Part shown: in pieces, positions 36,801 to 47,319 of the stretch
How the letters are laid out: the number at the start of each line of letters is the position of its first letter
How positions within the stretch are numbered: the first letter of the stretch is position 1
Assembly: GCA_025526995.1 (NCBI GenBank)
Contig: JAHLKG010000009.1
Coordinates: 310,001-374,000, forward strand
Direction of reading: 5' to 3'
Length of the DNA: 64,000 nt
Origin: Powellomyces hirtus
Lineage: Eukaryota; Chytridiomycota; Chytridiomycetes; Spizellomycetales; Powellomycetaceae
Program-made: the position numbers and the translations under genes
Notes under the pieces: model-generated
What the model was told of the DNA's origin: nothing
What the model saw: the letters and a program-made list of their open reading frames with translations, nothing else
Database searches by the model: none

Positions 36801-38370
36801 AAGTCCATTGTTGTGCCGGTCGTAGTCTCGGAAGAACTCAATGACCCGAATTCGGTCCTTATACACGTCTGGCAAGAATGAACGAAAGCGCGGCGGTTCA
36901 GCTGAAGCTCGTTGATCGATCCAGGGCGGCGTCAAGCTACTACTTACGCTTTTTTATCTTATCCTCCACCTCCTCTCCTGTCGGCCCAAACTGATTGTAC
37001 CGTTCCCTTGGCGGATAGATCAGCTCCTCCGTGCCCACGGGGACAAACTGAGTGCGGTAATTGGGATTGGAAATGGGGCCGACGACACTTTGGGGTTCCT
37101 GATTCACTTGACGTCGAACTAATGACAGCAGAAAGGATCAGCTGTCCAGTGATACAAGAGAAGCTGTGAAATGTGCATTCACTGGTCCCTACCTTTACGA
37201 TTCACGTCCGTGTTTAGCTTGAAGTAATTGACGCTGTTGTGGAATGTGTATTGATCGATCAAGAGATCTTGTTCTTTCATCGACAGCAGATTGGCCGGGA
37301 TTCCTCGACGGAATTGGTTGATGGTGATGAAACCTGTGGAAATATGGTCAAGATATGAACACCAACTAACATTAAAATCGCCGCGGCTCTTTGCATCTTA
37401 CCGTTGTTATGCTTATCAAAGTCGTAGAACCAGGTCTTGACATCAGACCCATGGTGTTTGACGAAAGCTTTGAGCCGTTGGATGATCTGTTGCAACGCCC
37501 TGGCTGAGTCTGGGGAGAGGGCTCGCAGATTTTTGACGACTGATGCAAGACCTATTAGGTTTGGTCAATTGGTCTAAACGGTTTGCTGAGGCTATCTCAC
37601 CATCCTTGGGATCTGGACTTTGCAGCGTTGGGTACTGCTCGAGACGTTTTGCTCCAAACACTGCCACAGAGCAAAGAAAAACTGTTGGGTTAGTCAATGC
37701 AATCAAAGCAAGCTCAACACCCTGCATGCACCGTACCTCTATCAATGCTGTCCACAAAGCTCGTCCACTTGATCATCTTATTGTCTTTCACGTCATAATA
37801 CGCCATAAGTGTTTCCACCTCCGCCTCGGTCAGGGGCGAGGAGACGCCCTTGTGGAGTATCGCGCCAATGCATCGTCTAAACTGGGTTGCCGATACAAAA
37901 TTGGATCTGAGGCGGTCAAAATCCATGAACAGATCCGAGACGCGAATGCGGTGGGCAAAGACATGTGCTCGTAATTTGTTTTCCACTTCCTGCACTTTGG
38001 CGGGGATGCCGGCGGCCGTGGCAGGGTGGGGGGAGCCTGCGGAGGCTCCTACGATGTAGTTTTTATGAGAAGGGGATGTCAAGGATGATGTGGGCGCAGA
38101 AACGTTAATGTTGGTGGAACCGTAGGAGCCTGATTTCCCGGCTGCTATTGCTCGAGCGGGGGTTGGGAACGAGCCGAGGTTGGCTTGCTTGATTTCCGGG
38201 TGCTTGATGACAGGGAGTTTGGTGTACGGATTGCCGTCAAATGCAGCAAAAGGATTCGCCTGCAAATATACAATCATGAGCTTTGCTGAACCACAGGCTT
38301 GCACGAACGATCGGAAAGCGATCGTTTTCATTACCTCCCCACCCCGCGTCAGCATTGCAGCGTGTGCCAT
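33887..38370 (-). CDS. Large multi-EF-hand protein
   Basis: About 16 exons from ATG 38370 (MAHAAMLTRGGE, exon 38370..38335, next 38259..37737) to a stop at 33887, giving roughly 1,100 residues. The product is a chain of about eight EF-hand-like modules, each with a helix such as RIRV.EFF, a D-F-D or D-Y-D loop, and a following FRR or FRAAL helix: DFDRLRSNF, DFDKHNNGFITINQFRR, DYDRHNNGLVAEAQFR, DFDQYLGN, DADKLRSY, DFDKLRTGYVTKAQFRQ, DFDHLHHNKISTTEFQR and DFDTVKEGTITTNQFRS. Several loops lack acidic positions, so not all bind calcium. The nearest relatives I can think of are EFCAB6-like, often flagellar. Function in the flagellum or in calcium signalling is inference. Splice sites were read individually but I did not total every exon. 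Confidence 0.8.
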
Positions 38371-39965
38371 GATGAAAACCGTCGCCTGAGTTGCGAGACT
38401 GGAGACAGCTGGGACAATCTATCTATCGTTGTGCTTCAGATGAGCGTTTGGATTTTGGTTTGTTGGCTTTTGTATCGGGCAAGTGGCACAGAATCTCGGA
38501 CAATCTGAGCCACTGCCGAGATGCCGCAGCCAAAATTTGTAACTCCGCTGCTATTCAAATTGGACATGGCTGCAGAAATACGGTACGTGATCCAAATTCT
38601 CCGACTACAAACTTTGATTCCACCAGAAAAAGAAATATATCCCTGATATAGACATTCTCCAGATCACTGTTTTTCTTGGAATAGCGTTGTTTTAAGAGTT
38701 CTCAAGTTTTGGTGGGTACATATTGGTGCTGAGACCCCGGCTGCAACAAATCTGTCATCTTGCTAACATCTGAAGTGCACTCAGAGATATAAAACCCTGA
38801 TGAAGTCTGCGTTTCTAGGAAAAGGGAACTGAAACCTTGAAAATCTTTTGGACGGCCTCCTCCATCTGCTTTTGTCTCAAAGGATCGAGCAAGGGTAGCT
38901 AATAGGCTTTGCTTCGCGATCAACACTCAAGGTCCCACGAGACGACTGCGTGTGGGGTAGCTCGACATTTATTATTTCCCAATCTCAGAAAAAGGACACA
39001 AAATACTGTAAACAAGCGAAAATCATAAAGCAAAGTAACAAAAGCCGTTCGTCTCGTTCGCCTATCAACGTCTATCCAATCCAACTCTACAAGCGGAGTT
39101 GCAGACGTTGGCCGCCCTTCCCTAGCTTACATAATAGCGCGACGCGGAAAGTCTACAGTAGTTGCGGGCAAATAAGCCATATCCACTGTGGACTTGAATG
39201 CGCAAAGAAAACAAAGCGTCAGGAGGTGGGTAAAGCAAACATGAAGCGCTCAATATGGACCCGATACTTGCGAGCCGAGCCGCCCGTATCTAGATTAAAC
39301 TCTTCTGTAGACCAGGGCCACGTACCTTTCTCAATCTTTGTCTGCGTTGCTAGTTCTGAAATGCGAGCTGTCGCGGGGGGGTATGGCCTGCTCAGATGGT
39401 TTCCCTGTGACGACTTTCAACCACAGTACCAATACAAAAATTGTTGTGCTTCTTGTACATATTTCCGTATGAGCTTACGATTCCTGCCTTTTGACTGCAA
39501 CCAAGCCTTGAACCGATATACAGGGGTTCATCCATCCGTGCCGGACTTGGATGCAAGTCATTTCCGGTCCACCCCGGGATACGCGTGACCCGAGCAATGG
39601 GTTCAAGTTAGACCCCTTTCACAAAACCCCAAGTCTCAATGCAATCACTCCAAACTCCGCTTCCCACCACCATGAGCCGTGAACAGCCCACTCGCTTTTC
39701 CAGCTAATAAAAATTGTGCCCCGAACCACCTTACGCGTATAGCAGTATATATCTACACTAGCTGTGTGTATGTTCGGCAAACAACATCAAATTATAACAA
39801 AACAAAAGAGAATGCCCCTTATTATGCCTCACGGCCTGTTTGCAAGGGTTCTGTATCGAGGATAATCTTTGAGGCCATAGTCTTTCCTATCTCGGTCACA
39901 GAGTGGGCCGCATAGTATGGGATATGTGCATCATGTATATTTTTCACTTCCTCGTCATTCCTCAC
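38371..39965. other. Intergenic, EF-hand promoter and LIG1 3' flank
   Basis: About 1.6 kb. A 212-codon open frame lies on the plus strand at 38950-39588, but it has no domain, no splice context and random-looking composition. I saw no tRNA or snRNA fold. Treated as non-coding. Confidence 0.45.
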
Positions 39966-42900
39966 TCAGTAGTCCTCGACTACATTAGCGGCACTATTTA
40001 TGCTTTGACTCCGATAGAAATCAGCAACCTGACGGGAAAAAAAAGAAAAATCCAAAGTCAAAAAACAAAAACAAAAACAGAAACCCCACCTTCCTAACCA
40101 CCCAAATCAAAACAGCTCTGATCCCCTTTTCACGTTTACCTGACTAGCACTCGTCGCCTGTTCGGGTTTCTTATCCTCTCTCATCCTCACAAATCTCGGG
40201 AACCGCAAGCTGACGCCCTTGTTGGGGTTGATGTGGCCGACCGCAGCCTTGTGGACGGGCGAAATGGACAGATCGGCCGCCTTGACCTCCCACACCTGCA
40301 CGGGGCTGAACCACACGTCCGGACGCAGATTCGGCGTGTCGCTCCAGTCGTAGTACGGTTTGGGCTGGTCGGCCTTGTGCTCGTTGAGAGATTGCGTGAG
40401 GGTCGCGAGGTCTTCTTCGCTGAAGCCGGTACCAATCTTTTCCCCCGCGAAAAAAAAAAAGACACTGTTGGTACGAGAGGGAGCACCCAAGCTAAAATGT
40501 TGATATGTCGCCTTACCTTGCAGATACTTTGATACTCCTCCTTGTCGTCATCGTAACACGCCAGAAGGAAGCCACCGTACCATCCCGTCCGTTTGCCTTT
40601 CCCAGTGTAGGCGCCAATCACAACGAGATCGAATGTATCTCCCACACCACTGAGATAGTCCTTCTTAACTTTCAACCAGTTGCGTGATCGTTTGCTTGGC
40701 TCGTAAGACGCGTCCTGTTCTAGAGTCTTCACCATCAGGCCTTCACAATTCCCTATCAAAAGTCCAAAAAAGAGATCAGACAAATCATCCCCTTCCACCA
40801 ATGTCATTGACATGGGTTTTGGTTTTCGTATTCTGCTGACGCACCTTCGACGGCCAGATCGAGGAATGTCTGGATCTCCTCGACATGACTCGACTCCATA
40901 TGCTTGGCAAAACTAAAGACCCCCGGTACGTCCCTAAAGTGCTCGTACAGCATTTCCCGTCGGTATTTAAGCGGCTTGGTCGTCAACGCCTGGCCGTTCA
41001 GGAACAAGAGATCAAAGGCAAAGACACACACTTGGACCTGGATATCGGCTGCCTGGACATCTTTTCGTTTGCGTGTGCTTAGGACCTGGAATGGCAAGAT
41101 ACATTGTTTGTCCCGGTCCCACGCGACCGCCTCACAGTCCAGCACAAACGACTTGACATTGTCCTTGAAGACCTGGGGCAAGGATGCCATGATGTCAGGG
41201 TATTTGGGGGACAGATTTTCAGAGTTGCGGCTGTAGACCGTGACGGTGCCATCTTCGAGAAGATGGATCTGCGCGCGTTCCCCATCGTACTTGTATTCAC
41301 ACGTGAATGTGAGGTTCTCGAATCGATCCAGCACTTCCGTCAGACTCTTGGTCGGGTGCGCCAACATGGGTTTGAGGGGTACGCCCGGGCGCAGTTTGCA
41401 TCGGTCGGGCAAGGACTTGATGCCGTGCTCGAGAAGCTCGGGTATGATTTCGTCGTAGTTGGGCAGCTCGTTGTAGACATGCTTGAGGGTCGCGGCTGCT
41501 TCAGCCAACACAGTGACTCGTTTTTCTTCCGACATTTTCTTGATGTCGGCGGTGGACATGACAAAAGCGTGAGCGAGGGAGGGCAGTACAGTCAATTCCG
41601 CGAGTCCAATGCGGAGCTTGCCCTCCAACGATCTAATGAGATATTTAGGCTCGTTTTCTTTACACGCAACCAAGAGCTTGTTGATCTTTCCAATCTTCAA
41701 GTTCTGCGACGACTGTCCCGTTATGTTCGCAATTTCCTGCAATGTCTTGAAGACCGCAGCAACGGTGAGGGGCGGCGGGGGGAACATTGTCTTCTGATGC
41801 CCCTTGCTCGCCTGCGCCACTGTCCCCAGATCGCCGTGCTCGGCCATATCCGCTTTGATGCTCTGCGCGGATCGGCCAGTGGCCTGCGCAACAGCCTTGA
41901 TGAGGATGCTTTCGCCAATTCCCAGTTCCTTGCCTTCGTATTCGGGCCCGATCCGGTTCAGACACAGGTATACGCAGGCAACCAAGTCGTGAGGGGAGAG
42001 GCGAATGACGTCGCGGTAGAAGGCGGTGAGGTATGCTGTGATCTGTAGTCGTTTGGTGGTTGCTTCGATCTTCTCGAATGTTCTGCAGAGGGCAGAGTAG
42101 GGAACGGGACTGCCGGCCTTCCATGACGAGCTCGGGGGTTCCAGAATGGATTTGCTAACACTATTTCAAAATAAGCATACATCGCGTTGAGATGATCGCG
42201 TGTTTGTCTCTGAACCCACATTTTGGCAGAGGCAACTTCGAGCTTTCCTTCATCAACTTCATCCGCATCCACATCTGCATCTTCGGATCCTGTTTCTTCC
42301 TCTTCGCTCTCCTTGGCCTCTGACGTCTCCGCGTCGGGCTTTGCTGCAGCTTTCGATTTCGGAGGTGAAAATATAGACGCCATTTCGACCTTTCTTTCCA
42401 CCTTTGGGACCTTTTTCACCCTCTCTGTGTTCTCCTCCTTTGCGAGCTTTTCTACCGTTGCGGCCGTTTCTCCCTTTGCCTTGGGTTTTGATTGAGGGAG
42501 TGAGGTGTCTGGGCAAGTCTGAGCGGGTGGGCTCTCCACCGGCGGGGTGGTAACATCCATCGGATCCTGAGATTCACAAAACGTTCAGCAAACGTTAAAT
42601 AAACATCCATGCAACATCCCCAGCTCACCTCCTTCACCACTTTTCTCACAAGATCCTCCTCCATTCCATCCACATCCGTGTCGTCCGAATCCGACTCAAT
42701 CACCCTGCGGCGCAACTTTTTGGTAGTCCGTCCCAGGGCTTCTTCCGGTTTTCTCTTCGGTGGCGAATTCGTTTTTTCTGGTTTGGAAGGTACGTGTTCG
42801 GAAGGGTTGGAGGCAGCGGCTGTCATATTCTCCTTCTCCTTATCACCGTCTTGAGAGCTTGGCAATATCTTAGCGTCTGTATCGGCAGCATTTTTGGCAG

Positions 42901-43236
42901 TTTTGCCATTTGTAATTGACCGTTTCTGCTTTTCTGGCTTTGGCGAGTCGGTGGTGATTTGTTCATCTCGGGGCACAGACTGAGGGGGAATATATTCAGC
43001 ACACTTTTTGTAACTGTCAAAAGAAGAACGAGCAATGACCTAAAGCTACCTCTGGTGCCTTATTGGCTATCTTCTCTACAGGCTTTGGGGCAGCTGACTT
43101 TCCACCAAAGAAAGACCTGTTCTTGGAGGAAGCGGGTTAGACGATGCTCACGTCGGCGGGACCAACGACTCTTCATGAACAGGTGTGAGCGGAGGACACA
43201 GACTTACGCTAAAGTTGTTTGTTTCTTGCTCGACAT
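39966..43236 (-). CDS. LIG1: DNA ligase I (ATP-dependent)
   Basis: Joins Okazaki fragments and repair nicks in the nucleus. About eight exons run from ATG 43236 to a stop at 39966. The first two exons splice to [16 protein letters not shown], a canonical PIP box (QxxLxxFF) for PCNA binding at the very N-terminus. A Lys/Glu-rich disordered region follows with a basic KKLRRR. The catalytic core includes the DNA-binding domain, then [14 protein letters not shown] with the adenylated Lys (KYDGER), a VLDCEAVAW motif, [10 protein letters not shown] and WLKVKKDYL. An OB-fold with [19 protein letters not shown] and a final exon [20 protein letters not shown] complete it. Divergent from RAD51C. Confidence 0.95.
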
Positions 43237-43529
43237 TTCCACACAACGTAGGGTCCGCGTATATGCAAAGATGGAAATATACAGGGAGATCGCAACGGAA
43301 CACAAAAAGTGGGATATCCCCCTTTTTTTGCAGGTCTTACTGAGATTCTACAAAACTCTCGGGTCTGGCGAGAGGAAAGTTAACGGATGACATGCAATTC
43401 GGACAAACTGGTTTTCTCATCATTCCGCATTGGGGTTAATTGTAACCGACGCGTGCGGACGTGAGTCATGCACATGAGCCGCCAAACAAATTCCCTGGCC
43501 CAAAAATCTTCAATGCCCATGAAAAGCAA
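43237..43529. promoter_or_regulatory. Shared divergent promoter, LIG1 / RAD51C, with ACGCGT box
   Basis: 293 bp between divergent ATGs of two DNA replication/repair genes. An ACGCGT (MCB, bound by MBF in fungi) lies at 43449-43454. An E2F-like sequence (GCCGCCAAA, reverse TTTGGCGGC) lies about 30 bp farther toward RAD51C. Control by G1/S factors is inferred from yeast. Confidence 0.55.
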
Positions 43530-45196
43530 ATGCAGCGGCCAGTATCGACGCTGAATCTGGACCAAGCATTACGAACGCGGCTCCACAATGCAGGATACAG
43601 AACGACGGCAGATCTGAAAGACGTAGCGGCAGATAGTCTGGCTCAACGTACACGTGTGGCTTCCTGTCGCTGTGCTGTTTTCTTGAATTGACTTTTTTCC
43701 GGTTTGGCATTAGAGTTGAAAGTCTCGATCGACCAGGCAATGTCGGTACTGAAACAGCTCAAGCGAGGTACGTCGTAAACCATTGGGAATTCTCCAAAAG
43801 GGACATTGCTATATGTACGTATGAGGGCGGGCAGTGACAGAGGGACGGGAGGAGCAACCGTGCATGGGCAACGAGTACGCAGCTTCCGATATTATAAAAC
43901 TTCATAGCGAGACGGGCGATGATAACACCCAAAAGTCTTATTTTGTGCCATGTTATTTTAAGATCCACTCGTCTCCGTATCCGCTCTCACGGCGCTAACA
44001 CGAGAACGCCAACGAAGCTTTGTGACAACGTCCTGCAAGGCATTTGATGAGATGCTTGGAGGATCGGGTGTGCCGGCGGGGAGAGTCACGGAGATCTGCG
44101 GTGCGCCAGGGATGGGCAAGACTCAAATAGGGTAATGTCTGACCGCGGTCCGTCGTGTCCACCGCTTACCAGCGATCTCAAGGGCCAAGCTTTGTCCAGA
44201 ATGCAACTATGTGTCAACGCTCAGATTCTCTCGTCGCAAGGCGGTGAACATGGAGAGGCGATATATATAGACACGGAAGGCAGCTTTATTGTCGAAAGAG
44301 TGGTTGAGATTGCGGAAGCGACCCTCAAAGCCCTGAACGCGGGCAAAGACAGTCAAGGTATGCGCCACATTGGTATATACGCGTGCGATGGAAAGGGTAC
44401 TCAAATCACATCTAGACAGCCAGACGATAGAGCAATTTCTATCACGGATACACGTGTTCCGCATCCACAGCTACGTCGAGCAAGTAGCACTGATCAACCA
44501 GCTTGATGACTTCTTAACGGAGCATCCAAAGGTGGGTTGGTTATGATTCTGTCATGAACCTTGACATGTATGTGAACAACTCGCCATAGGTCAAGGTTCT
44601 GATCATTGACAGCATCGCGTTCCATTTTCGTCAAAACTTTGCCGACATGGGTCTCCGCACGCGCTTGCTGAACGGGATGGCGCAGCACTTGAGGCGGTTC
44701 GCGGAAGAGTTTGATTTGGCGGTAGTCATGATGAATCAGATGACGACGCGGGTCACCCGCGGCCAAGGCTCGGATAACGATTCGTCAGTGTTGGTCCCTG
44801 CGCTAGGTATACGTTCATCCGATGCAGCAGCAGAAAGGTTCGAGCTGAACCCCTACTTGCCCAATTGCTAGGAGACAGCTGGGGACACGCTTGCACGAAT
44901 CGGATCATACTGTGTTGGCAGTATGAAGTCAGGTAATAGTTCATTATGACGTTCAAAATGATCGTTTGAGCTTTTATTGGGCTTGACCGAAAATCCTTGA
45001 AGATATGCGTCTTTGGTGAAATCACCCAATTTACAAGAATGCACAATTCCCTATGCTATCACGGTATGACAAGCCCTCGTTCCCTGGACGCGTCTCATTT
45101 TCTGATTCTCTTGGTCTCTCGCAGTCAAAGGGAGTTCGAGATGTTCCAGGGCACAGGCCTGCGACCAATCCACGCAAGCGGCTATTACCAACATAG
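43530..45196 (+). CDS. RAD51C: RAD51 paralogue RAD51C
   Basis: RecA-fold ATPase of homologous recombination. Start MQRPVSTLNLDQALR matches RAD51C, as do TTADLKDVAAD and a helix-hairpin-like N-domain. After an intron come TEICGAPGMGKTQIG (Walker A), EAIYIDTEGSFIVERV, HVFRIHSYVEQVALI and KVLIIDSIAFHFRQNF (Walker B), then LRTRLLNGMAQHLRRFAEEF and NQMTTRVTRGQ. The C-terminal part GDSWGHACTNRIILCW and SFPGRVSFSDSLGLSQSKGVRD lead to a stop at 45196. The intron between GDSWGH and SFPGR is unsettled: the best donor (AG|GTAATA) and the frame of the last exon do not match at an obvious acceptor, so a weak donor (GTCAGG) or a shift is possible. RAD51C is missing from Saccharomyces cerevisiae. Confidence 0.9.
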
Positions 45197-45346
45197 TTAC
45201 ATTAGCTGGAATGGCCACCGCATCAAAGCGGTATCTAAATTAGTAGAAATCTTCCTTTAGTATACATCCGCATTACCCTATGTGTAGATACAACTACCAA
45301 ACTATCCGCAGATCACGAAAGATATCTACAATCGGGCCTTGGACAA

Positions 45347-46410
45347 TTAACGACGGGGAGATCTGGAGAGTCGCCGAGGCGAGCGCGACCGGTCACGTTT
45401 AGGGGATTGAGGAGGAGACACGGAGCGAACACGGTCCATGACGCGCGTCTTGGGGTCAGCAGCCGCAGCAGGCGGGTCCTGATACGCAACCCAAAAAGTC
45501 AAAACTCTGATTGCTTGCTTACAGAAAGAGATGGCCTGAACGCTTACTTCACGAATGGTTATGGTGTTCCCTCTGTACTCAAAGTTGTCAAACAAGCGTA
45601 GGGCTTCGTCCACGTCTTTGGAGGTGGAGAACTCGACGACGCTAAATGGCAAGGAATGAGCCGCTTGTTTACTATAGGAGACAACGAACTCGTCTCAACA
45701 AGGAACTCGTCCCAACATCCTTACCCTTTCCCATCGCGCTCGACGTCCGCATACACTACTTGTCCTGCTTTGCGCATGAGATCCTTCAAATCCTGGACCG
45801 TCGCAAAGCGAATCTGGGTCAAACTGGGATCCTGCAGCAGGGAAACGCATATGCCCCGCGCCAACAACGTCGACAAACTACCGGGGAATCACTCGTGTCA
45901 AGCTCACCTGCCAGGAGACTTTGTCCGAGAGTCCAGATAGAGAGACTCGGTAGTTGCCTTTACGGCGCGGAGGGAGGTACGTGTCGGGCGACCCAACTCT
46001 CCGATCCGAGTGCTGGGTCTTGGCCGGCTGAACGTGTAATCTATTGATCCGAGTTAGCATCTGTCACGGGGAGCACGCGCGATAGAGACTCGCCTTGCCC
46101 GCGCATAACGTTCCCCGTCAAGGGTATGGACGCAGTCTCTAGCGTCGCGGTCGTCTTCGAATTCGACAAAAGCGTATCCCGCGAGACATCGGATGTCCCT
46201 GATGCGGCCAAACTCACGACAAAGGTTCTTTAGTTCTCGCTCGTGGCAGTCTTTGGGTAGGTTTCCTATGGTTGGATAAGAGGTACTTTACATGTCAGCC
46301 GCGTGCGGGGGTAGTGGCCAGTCCAGGAAGCGGAAGCAGAAGCAGAGTCGACAAGCAAACTTTCACCAACATCCTCAAAGCATACCGATGTAGACTCTCC
46401 TATAGCGCAT
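45347..46410 (-). CDS. SR splicing factor, SRSF1-like
   Basis: Exons 46410..46386, 46265..46094, 46040..45908, 45792..45725, 45641..45548 and 45478..45347 give 207 residues. RRM1 has RNP2 RRVYIGNLP and RNP1-like LAGYAFVEFE. After a linker comes a second, pseudo-RRM with SWQDLKDLMRKAG, the invariant SWQDLKD helix of SRSF1-type factors that contacts RNA. The tail is RS-rich: SPKRDRSRSPRRLSRSPRR. It acts in the nucleus in splice-site choice. The second intron appears to be GC-AG (AG|GCGAGT at 46093), because only it joins the two exons in frame. Confidence 0.9.
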
Positions 46411-47319
46411 ATTGTAGACTGTTTATAACAAGACAGCGGGAGGATGGACAGCGTAGGAATGTGTTTCCCGTTGCAGGGTTTGGGCAGTCGGTCAGTCACA
46501 TCGACAGAGCGGGTGACACGACGGACGGTCCGAGGGAGACACGTCGATCGACTTGATGCTGTCAACCAACTTCATTTCACATGCTATAAGTAGTACAGGG
46601 CACCAACCTACATCCAGGCGCAGAGGCAACTAGTCACAAAGTCAACGTCTAGACTACTTAATAGTCTGAAGGGAAAGGAGCTGCAGACAGACGTGTGTCG
46701 ACTAGTCAGTCAGAAGGAACGAAGGAGGCAGCAACAAAGGAATTGAGTGATTGATTGACTGATTGAGTGAGTGATTGAGTGAGTGATTGAGTGATGGCAA
46801 CAAGGGATGAAGGCAATTGAGTGAATGAGTGAGTGATGGCATGAGAGACATGTATAGATATAGGTCTTAGTGAGTTTAATGAGGTTTGAGGGCAAAATCA
46901 AATCATCTTTCATTTCAGTCTCATCCCGTCAGTCAGTAAATTCAACTTGTCCAACGGCAATCAATCAATCAAGGATTCAAGGATTCAAAGGAATATTCAA
47001 AGGGATTCAAACAGGCCAATCGAGAGACCCAGCCAGCTATATCGTATATCGATACAGTAGTGCATGACTGACTGACTCAGCGCGCGTGACTCACTCACTT
47101 GACACGTTGGAACTTGGCCGTTTCCACAACTGCATACGAACCCCCCTCAGTCGACTCGATATCTCAACCACCACCGACAGCATTGGAATCCGAGACCGGT
47201 CTGTAAGGTCTGTCTCACCGCAAAATCTCATCAAAAACATCCTTGTTGTCCTTCCGCCACGTTCCTGAGGGAGGGCTCGTTTCCTTCGAGTCACGTCTGG
47301 CTGAAAGCTCGCCTGGTTG
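46411..47319. other. Divergent intergenic region with a GAGTGATT minisatellite
   Basis: 909 bp between the SR-protein and dynamin-family start codons. Contains a short-period tandem repeat at about 46741-46841 and repeated GATTCAA motifs near 46970-47010. No gene seen. Confidence 0.5.
46741..46841. repeat. Minisatellite built on GAGTGATT / GATTGAGT
   Basis: Imperfect repeats of GATTGA, GTGATTGA and GAGTGAGT over about 100 bp, about 330 bp upstream of the SR-protein start codon. Confidence 0.75.

Noticed and set aside
38950..39588. 212-codon plus-strand open frame
   Set aside because: No domain, no splice context and no clear coding composition; likely chance in a spacer.
41104..42048. 314-codon plus-strand frame opposite DNA ligase I
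   Set aside because: Antisense shadow of the conserved ligase core.
44836..44860. tRNA-like T-arm (GGTTCGAGCTGAACC)
   Set aside because: Lies in a RAD51C intron and has no matching acceptor, D or anticodon arms.
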